64,000 nucleotides of DNA. It comes from Haloechinothrix aidingensis. Lineage in GTDB: Bacteria > Actinomycetota > Actinomycetes > Mycobacteriales > Pseudonocardiaceae. This document shows, in pieces, positions 59,124 through 64,000 of the stretch. Position 1 is the first letter of the stretch; every line of letters starts with the position of its first letter. The DNA is taken from assembly GCF_013450155.1 (NCBI RefSeq), contig NZ_JACCKD010000001.1:62001-126000 (forward strand). The letters run 5' to 3'. The notes beneath the pieces are model-generated. The model searched no databases and was not told where the DNA came from. It worked only from the letters and a program-made list of their open reading frames with translations. Position numbers and translations under genes: made by a program.

Positions 59124-59150
59124 GGAACAACGCGTGTGTGTGTTCGTGTT
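59124..59150 (+). promoter_or_regulatory. SigR/SigH-type promoter before trxB
   Basis: GGAAC (59124-59128) and GTT (59148-59150) are separated by 19 nt, matching the SigR/SigH consensus GGAAT/C-N18-19-GTT used by the disulfide-stress sigma factors to transcribe thioredoxin genes. The trxB start is 151 nt downstream. Confidence 0.65.
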
Positions 59151-59301
59151 GACGACAGTAGCGGCGATGGCAGAGTGAATCTCGGGCCACACCCGGTCGG
59201 GCCACCGGTCCGGCCGGTGCTCTGTGACACTGGAGTGCCTGGCCGTCGAGAACGAGACAGTCATTGCCCATACGCGAGGGGAACGTTAGCGGAGGTACCG
59301 G

Positions 59302-60333
59302 GTGTCAGCGGAAGGCATACGTAACCTGATCATCGTGGGCTCCGGGCCCGCCGGCTATACCGCGGCCGTGTACGCGGCCCGTGCGGACCTGCAACCACTG
59401 GTGTTCGAGGGTGCGCAGTTCGGCGGCGCGCTCATGACCACGACCGAGGTGGAGAACTACCCCGGTTTCCAGGACGGTATCCAGGGCCCCGAGCTGATGG
59501 ACGAGATGCGCAAGCAGGCCGAACGTTTCGGCGCCGAGCTGCGCGCGGAGGATGTGGAGGAAGCCGACCTCACCGGCGATATCAAGTACGTCACCGCCAA
59601 CGGCACGCGCTACGCGGCACACGCGGTGGTACTGGCGATGGGCGCCGCCCCGCGCTACCTCAACGTTCCCGGCGAGCAGGAGTTGCTGGGCAGGGGAGTT
59701 TCCTCCTGCGCGACCTGCGACGGCTTCTTCTTCCGCGACCACGACATCGCCATCGTCGGCGGGGGTGACTCCGCGATGGAGGAAGCCACCTTCCTGACCA
59801 AGTTCGCGCGCAGTGTCACGATCATCCACCGCCGCGAGGAGTTCCGCGCATCCAAGATCATGCTCGACCGCGCCAAGGCGAACGAGAAGATCCACTGGAA
59901 GCTCAACTCGCAGGTCACCGAGGTGAACGGCGAGGGGACCGTGAAGGGGCTCACGCTCACCGACACCGTGACCGGCGAGCGGTCCGAGCTCGCCGTGACC
60001 GGGTTCTTCGTCGCCATCGGCCACGACCCGCACAGCGCGCTGGTCCGGGGCCAGGTGGACACCGACGAGGAGGGCTACGTACTCGTCAAGGGTCGCAGCT
60101 CATACACCAATCTCGATGGGGTTTTCGCGTGCGGGGACCTCGTCGACAGCACCTACCGGCAGGCCGTCACCGCTGCCGGTACCGGCTGCACGGCCGCCAT
60201 CGACGCGGAACGGTGGCTTGCCACCCGCGGCGAGTCCGAGGCCGCGCACCAGGCCGCCGATCTGGTCGGCGGCGGTTACGGCGCACCAGTCACGGCTGGC
60301 GCCGGTGGCACCAACCAGGGGTCGGGCGCCTGA
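59302..60333 (+). CDS. trxB: Thioredoxin reductase
   Basis: TrxB reduces thioredoxin with NADPH and FAD. The 343-residue protein has FAD motif [17 protein letters not shown] (about 12-28), the redox pair CATC at residues 136-139 ([10 protein letters not shown]), the NADPH motif [15 protein letters not shown] and the second FAD motif [11 protein letters not shown] Gly-rich tail of 30 residues is longer than usual. The GTG start follows GGAGG. trxA follows after 68 bp. Confidence 0.97.
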   Translation: MSAEGIRNLIIVGSGPAGYTAAVYAARADLQPLVFEGAQFGGALMTTTEVENYPGFQDGIQGPELMDEMRKQAERFGAELRAEDVEEADLTGDIKYVTANGTRYAAHAVVLAMGAAPRYLNVPGEQELLGRGVSSCATCDGFFFRDHDIAIVGGGDSAMEEATFLTKFARSVTIIHRREEFRASKIMLDRAKANEKIHWKLNSQVTEVNGEGTVKGLTLTDTVTGERSELAVTGFFVAIGHDPHSALVRGQVDTDEEGYVLVKGRSSYTNLDGVFACGDLVDSTYRQAVTAAGTGCTAAIDAERWLATRGESEAAHQAADLVGGGYGAPVTAGAGGTNQGSGA

Positions 60334-60401
60334 CGTACGACCCGTCCACCGTACGTACCCGGTGACAGACCCGACCTTCGAACACGATGCAGGGAGACAA
60401 G

Positions 60402-60731
60402 ATGGCCGATACGCCAGTCAACGTGACCGACGCCAGCTTCGGCGACGACGTACTCAAGCACGACAAGCCCGTGCTCGTCGACTTCTGGGCAACCTGGTGC
60501 GGACCGTGCAAGATGGTGGCGCCGGTGCTGGAAGAGATCGCGGCCGAGCACGGTGACAAGATCACCATCGCCAAGCTCGATATCGACCAGAACCCGGGGA
60601 CGGCGCGCGACTACCAGGTGATGTCGATCCCTACCCTGATCCTGTTCTCCGGTGGCGAGCCCGTGAAGCAGATCGTCGGCGCCAAGCCCAAGGCTTCGCT
60701 GCTGTCCGAGCTCTCCGACGTCATCGGCTGA
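60402..60731 (+). CDS. trxA: Thioredoxin
   Basis: Thioredoxin of 109 residues with the WCGPC active site (Cys33, Cys36) and the cis-Pro loop MSIPTLILF. The ATG at 60402 has AGGGAG about 5 nt upstream, better than the ATG at 60387. It is the second gene of trxBA, followed by a strong hairpin. Confidence 0.97.
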   Translation: MADTPVNVTDASFGDDVLKHDKPVLVDFWATWCGPCKMVAPVLEEIAAEHGDKITIAKLDIDQNPGTARDYQVMSIPTLILFSGGEPVKQIVGAKPKASLLSELSDVIG

Positions 60732-60741
60732 CGCACCCGAG

Positions 60742-60797
60742 GGCAGCGCTCGCCCGTGCCCGGCCGCGTACCGTGGCCATAGTGGGCGAGCGCTGCC
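60742..60797 (+). terminator. Terminator after trxA
   Basis: Perfect 14-bp arms GGCAGCGCTCGCCC (60742-60755) and GGGCGAGCGCTGCC (60784-60797) enclose 28 nt with a smaller GGCC stem, beginning 10 bp after the trxA stop. Confidence 0.85.
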
Positions 60798-60978
60798 GTA
60801 CGTTCCTACACCCACCGGGTGAGCCGGATAGCGTACCCTGACCCCGCATCTCGGCACACCCGGACTCCCGGCGCAACCACCGCCCGCTCACAAGGCACAA
60901 TAGGACTCCCCGGACCCCTCCCGGGGTCGCCCGTCGAGACCGGGTGAAATGTGGTCGGCGAGGAAGAGCGAGGAGTGC

Positions 60979-62130
60979 ATGCGGGTACTCCGCCGCGGTG
61001 ACGTCGGCGCTGATGTCGCCGAGATCAGATCACTACTCACCGCTGTGAACATGCTGCCCCCAGCGAGCGACTCGACACACACGCCAGGGGACCAGCAGTT
61101 CGATGCCGTCGTCGAGGAAGCCGTGCGCACCTTCCAGCAGCACCGTGGACTGATGACCGACGGCGTGGTGGGGCCTGCGACCTATCGCGCGCTGCGTGGC
61201 GCCAGCTTCCACCTGGGCAGCAGGCCGCTGGCATACATGATGTCCGCGCAGGTGCACGGCGACGACGTGTTCACCCTCCAGGAGCGGTTGACCGAGCTCG
61301 GTTACGACGCGGGCCGTCCCGACGGCGTCTTCGGCCCCCGCACCGAGGCGGCGTTGCGGAACTTCCAGCGGGACTACGGCCTGGTGATCGACGGGATCTG
61401 CGGCCCGGGCACGGTCCGCGCGCTCCGCCAGCTCTCCCCGCGCGCGAGCGGCGGTCGCCCCGTGCTGCTCAGGGAGCAGGAAGAGGTCCGCAAGGCAGGA
61501 CCCCGGTTGCGCGGCAAGCGGATCGTCATCGACCCGGGGCACGGCGGTGAGGACCCCGGCATCGAAGTCCACGGTGTCCGCGAGGCCGATATCGCATGGG
61601 ACCTCGCGCGCAGGCTCGAAGGTCGCATGGCGGCCACCGGGATGGATGCGTTGATCTCCCGCGGTCCCGACCAGACACCGTCCGAGGCGGACCGGGCCGC
61701 GTTCGCCAACGAGGCGAGCGCCGACATGCTGCTGTCCCTGCACTGCGACTACAACACCTCACCACGCGCGCAGGGCGTCGCCAGCTTCCACTTCGGTACC
61801 GGCAACGGGACCACGTCCACGGTCGGGGAGCTGCTCGCGGGTTTCATCCAGCGGGAGCTCGTCGCACGGACCGGTCTGCTCGACTGCCGCACCCACCCGC
61901 GCACCTGGGAGCTCCTACGCCTGACCAGGTGCCCGGCCGTGCGAGTGGAGATCGGCTACCTCTCCAACCAGGAGAACCGCAGCCGCATGGCGGACCCGCA
62001 CTTCCGGGATGTGGTAGCGGAGGGTTTGCTTGTCGCGGTCAAGCGCCTGTACCTGCTCGGCGAGAACGACCAGCCGACCGGCACCTTCACCTTCGCCGAC
62101 GTGCTCCGTCACGAGCTGACCAAGCAGTAG
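60979..62130 (+). CDS. cwlM: CwlM-type amidase-like regulator of cell-wall synthesis
   Basis: This 383-residue protein has two peptidoglycan-binding domains (about 6-75 and 93-150, with PDGVFGPRTEAALRNFQ) and an amidase_3 domain (about 180-365). The zinc ligands His188 (DPGHGG), Glu202 (READIAW) and His255 (SLHCDYN) and a catalytic Glu324 (VEIGYLS) are all present. No signal peptide is found, so it stays in the cytoplasm. In mycobacteria CwlM is phosphorylated by PknB and activates MurA rather than cutting the wall; a Thr-rich C-terminus (PTGTFTFADVLRHELTKQ) resembles the phosphorylated tail. GAGGAG lies upstream of the ATG at 60979. The gap from trxA (247 bp) suggests its own promoter. Confidence 0.92.
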   Translation: MRVLRRGDVGADVAEIRSLLTAVNMLPPASDSTHTPGDQQFDAVVEEAVRTFQQHRGLMTDGVVGPATYRALRGASFHLGSRPLAYMMSAQVHGDDVFTLQERLTELGYDAGRPDGVFGPRTEAALRNFQRDYGLVIDGICGPGTVRALRQLSPRASGGRPVLLREQEEVRKAGPRLRGKRIVIDPGHGGEDPGIEVHGVREADIAWDLARRLEGRMAATGMDALISRGPDQTPSEADRAAFANEASADMLLSLHCDYNTSPRAQGVASFHFGTGNGTTSTVGELLAGFIQRELVARTGLLDCRTHPRTWELLRLTRCPAVRVEIGYLSNQENRSRMADPHFRDVVAEGLLVAVKRLYLLGENDQPTGTFTFADVLRHELTKQ

Positions 62131-62151
62131 GCCCGCCCGGCCCCACACGGC

Positions 62152-62808
62152 TCACACCCTGCCGAGGCTGCGCTCCGCGCTTCCCACGGTGGACACCGAG
62201 ACCTGACCGAGCAGCTGCTCGAGTGCGGCCTCCACATCCTCCTTCCACGACATGCCGGCACGCAGCTCCAGGCGCATCCGTGGCCACCGGGCATCCGCGG
62301 CTACGGTCTTGAAGCCCACACTGCGCAGGAAGTCCGCAGGAACGACACAGTTGTGGTCGAGCGCGTTCTGCGCGGCATCGGCGGCCTCCTCGTCACCGAA
62401 CGCCTCGACGGCCTTCACGCCTCGCCGGGTCAGATCCTGCACCGCGGCCTGCACCAGCATCCTGCCCAGCCCGCAGGAACGGAACTCGGGCAGCACGAAG
62501 AAGCTGGTCAGCATGATCGCGTCCGCGCTGACCGGGGCCGTGGGGAACGCCGAAGCACGCGGCACGGCATTCGGCGGCGCGTACAGCACGAACCCGACAG
62601 GGAGGTCCTCGCTGTAGGCGATGCGACCGCAGGATCCCCACTCCAGCAGCACAGCCGAGATCCAGGCTTCCTTCTCCACCTCGGTCTCGCCGTACTCCTC
62701 CACCTGCTCGCGCATGTGCGGGGCGAGCTCCCAGTAGACACACCGGCGGCAGCGCAGCGGCAGGTGCTCGAGGTTGTCCAGCGTGACACCGACGACGTGT
62801 CGTGACAC
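62152..62808 (-). CDS. GNAT acetyltransferase (Rv3916c-like)
   Basis: This protein of about 218 residues has a GNAT fold with the acetyl-CoA motif LPEFRSCGLGRMLVQAAVQDL. The N-terminus has a Cys pair (LPLRCRRCVYWE), and the middle has ILGLEYSDxx-like GFVLYAPPNAVPRA. It is the homolog of Rv3916c in this conserved cluster, whose substrate is not known. The GTG at 62808 fits the conserved start SRHVVGVTLDNLEHL, although GGAGGT is only 3-4 nt away; ATG at 62832 is an alternative. It converges on cwlM with a 21-bp gap. Confidence 0.87.
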   Translation of the reverse strand: MSRHVVGVTLDNLEHLPLRCRRCVYWELAPHMREQVEEYGETEVEKEAWISAVLLEWGSCGRIAYSEDLPVGFVLYAPPNAVPRASAFPTAPVSADAIMLTSFFVLPEFRSCGLGRMLVQAAVQDLTRRGVKAVEAFGDEEAADAAQNALDHNCVVPADFLRSVGFKTVAADARWPRMRLELRAGMSWKEDVEAALEQLLGQVSVSTVGSAERSLGRV

Positions 62809-63054
62809 GGGACCTCCCAGGGGTCGGCGCATCGGACTGTTCGCGGCGCGCTGTCGCCGCGCCGTGATCAAGCAGCTCACCACCGAGGATATGTCCTCGG
62901 CACAGGGGACGTAAGCGGGTGCCCCGTTGCGGGATCGGATGAGGTGTGACCCACGTCCGCGCGCTGGCCGTGTCCGTACCCCACCTGGTTACACTCAGAT
63001 GACGTGCCGCACACGGCGGTAGCCCTTGAAGCCATCTCTTGCGAAAAGTGCCAC

Positions 63055-64000
63055 ATGAACCCCTCCGGACCCACGCAGCCCAGTGACGAGCACGACCCGA
63101 GCCGTCACAACCTCGATCCTCACCTGGACCGCTACGCCGCGCGGACAGCGGGGATGACCGCATCGGAGATCCGTGCCCTCTTCGCCGTCGCGAGCAGGCC
63201 CGAGGTCGTCTCGCTGGCCGGAGGCATGCCGAACCTCACGGCGCTGCCGCTGGAGTCGCTCGCCGCGCAGATGTCCGACCTCATCCGCGAGGAGGGGCTC
63301 ACCGGGTTGCAGTACGGCTCGGCGCAGGGTGTCCCGACGCTACGCGAGCAGATCTGCGAGATCATGGCGCTCGAGGGGATCTCCGCGCACCCCGATGACG
63401 TCGTGGTCACCGTCGGCTCCCAGATGGGCCTGGACATGGTCACGCGGCTGTTCTGTGACCCGGGAGACGTGGTGCTCGCCGAAGGGCCTTCCTACGTCGG
63501 CGCCATCGGCTCGTTCACCGCGTACCAGGCCGAGATCGAGCATGTCGCGATGGATGACGACGGGCTCGTCCCGGAGAATCTCCGCGAGGCCCTCGCCCGC
63601 ACCGAGCGCGAGGGCAAACGGGTCAAGTTCCTCTACACGATCCCGAACTTCCACAACCCCGCCGGCGTGACACTGGCCGTGAACCGGCGCAGCGAGATCC
63701 TGGAGATCTGCCGCCAGCACGGCGTTCTGGTGATCGAGGACAACCCGTACGGGTTGCTCGACTTCAACGGCAACATCTACCCGGCGCTACGGGCATCCGA
63801 CCCGGACAACGTGATCTACCTGGGGTCGTTCTCCAAGACCTTCGCCTCCGGCCTGCGGGTCGGCTGGGTGCTGGCCCCGCACGCCGTGCGGGAGAAGCTC
63901 GTGCTGGCCGCCGAGTCCGCGACACTGTGCCCGCCGACCCTCAACCAGCTCGTGGTGTCCCGCTACCTCTCGAGCCACGACTGGATGGGGCAGATCAAGA
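63055..64000 (+). CDS. PLP-dependent aminotransferase, truncated by the window end
   Basis: This is the first 315 residues of a fold-type I aminotransferase of the 2-aminoadipate/MocR-like (LysN, ARO8) group. It contains GGMPNLTALPLESLAAQM, QYGSAQGVPTLREQI, NPAGVTLAVNRR, the PLP-contact EDNPYGLLDF and the Schiff-base Lys in GSFSKTFASGLRVGW. The ATG follows GAAAAG only weakly. In related genomes this gene lies next to parB; the chromosome partition genes are expected beyond 64000. The substrate is uncertain. Confidence 0.92.
   Translation, partial: MNPSGPTQPSDEHDPSRHNLDPHLDRYAARTAGMTASEIRALFAVASRPEVVSLAGGMPNLTALPLESLAAQMSDLIREEGLTGLQYGSAQGVPTLREQICEIMALEGISAHPDDVVVTVGSQMGLDMVTRLFCDPGDVVLAEGPSYVGAIGSFTAYQAEIEHVAMDDDGLVPENLREALARTEREGKRVKFLYTIPNFHNPAGVTLAVNRRSEILEICRQHGVLVIEDNPYGLLDFNGNIYPALRASDPDNVIYLGSFSKTFASGLRVGWVLAPHAVREKLVLAAESATLCPPTLNQLVVSRYLSSHDWMGQIK

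Overview
The window is high-GC actinobacterial DNA, most likely from the Pseudonocardiaceae (Amycolatopsis / Saccharomonospora / Prauserella / Haloechinothrix range). The reasons are the many GTG starts, a mycobacterium-like gene order, a mycobacterial-type Ino1, the ponA1-GT87-rpsF-ssb-rpsR-rplI-dnaB block, XRE/DUF397 pairs and the pcnA-to-cwlM block. It is chromosomal core DNA close to the origin of replication; parB/parA and oriC probably lie just beyond the right edge. No tRNA, rRNA, CRISPR array or complete insertion sequence was seen.

Layout. 0.1-2.8 kb: response regulator plus an ABC transporter. 3-5.8 kb: TrmB, an amidohydrolase and a convergent short-chain dehydrogenase. 5.9-21.3 kb: a conserved block, ino1 and padR facing DUF5318-ponA1-GT87, then two paralogous exported proteins, then rpsF-ssb-rpsR-rplI and dnaB. 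DnaB carries two inteins, the first inside the Walker A motif, and has a perfect LexA-type operator just upstream. 21.5-25.5 kb: a SigG-like ECF sigma factor, an LCP cell-wall ligase, Dps, a DODA-type dioxygenase with a palindromic operator, and a small HhH protein. 25.6-31.9 kb is accessory: a membrane protein, an ECF42 sigma factor coupled to a DGPF protein, SnoaL and VOC proteins, and a MazEF toxin-antitoxin pair lying between two 97%-identical copies of a DUF397 gene end, next to an XRE(DUF5753)/DUF397 pair. 32-36.6 kb: a 1129-residue exported protein built of about 16 chaplin-like repeats, with an acidic exported protein behind it. 36.9-43 kb: an AI-2E transporter, MacS-like kinase and regulator operon, DUF1707, a sugar kinase and a TetR regulator. 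43-49.4 kb: leuS, a small membrane protein, yqgE and a protein ending in a TNT-like domain. 49.4-64 kb: pcnA, Nudix hydrolase, DUF6049, murJ, pseudokinase, sigM, anti-sigma, trxB, trxA, cwlM, a GNAT protein and a truncated PLP aminotransferase, in nearly the order found in mycobacteria (Rv3907c-Rv3916c).

How the genes work together. Several sets serve the envelope: PonA1, MurJ with its separate pseudokinase partner, CwlM, LCP, GT87, and the exported repeat and paralog proteins. A second set serves replication and translation (DnaB, SSB, S6, S18, L9, LeuS, TrmB, CCA enzyme). A third handles thiol and oxidative stress (SigR/SigH-type promoter on trxBA, Dps). Start codons were chosen from Shine-Dalgarno spacing; several genes have a -10 hexamer 6-7 nt before the start codon and are probably leaderless. 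Family assignments rest on motifs read by eye, without database searches.
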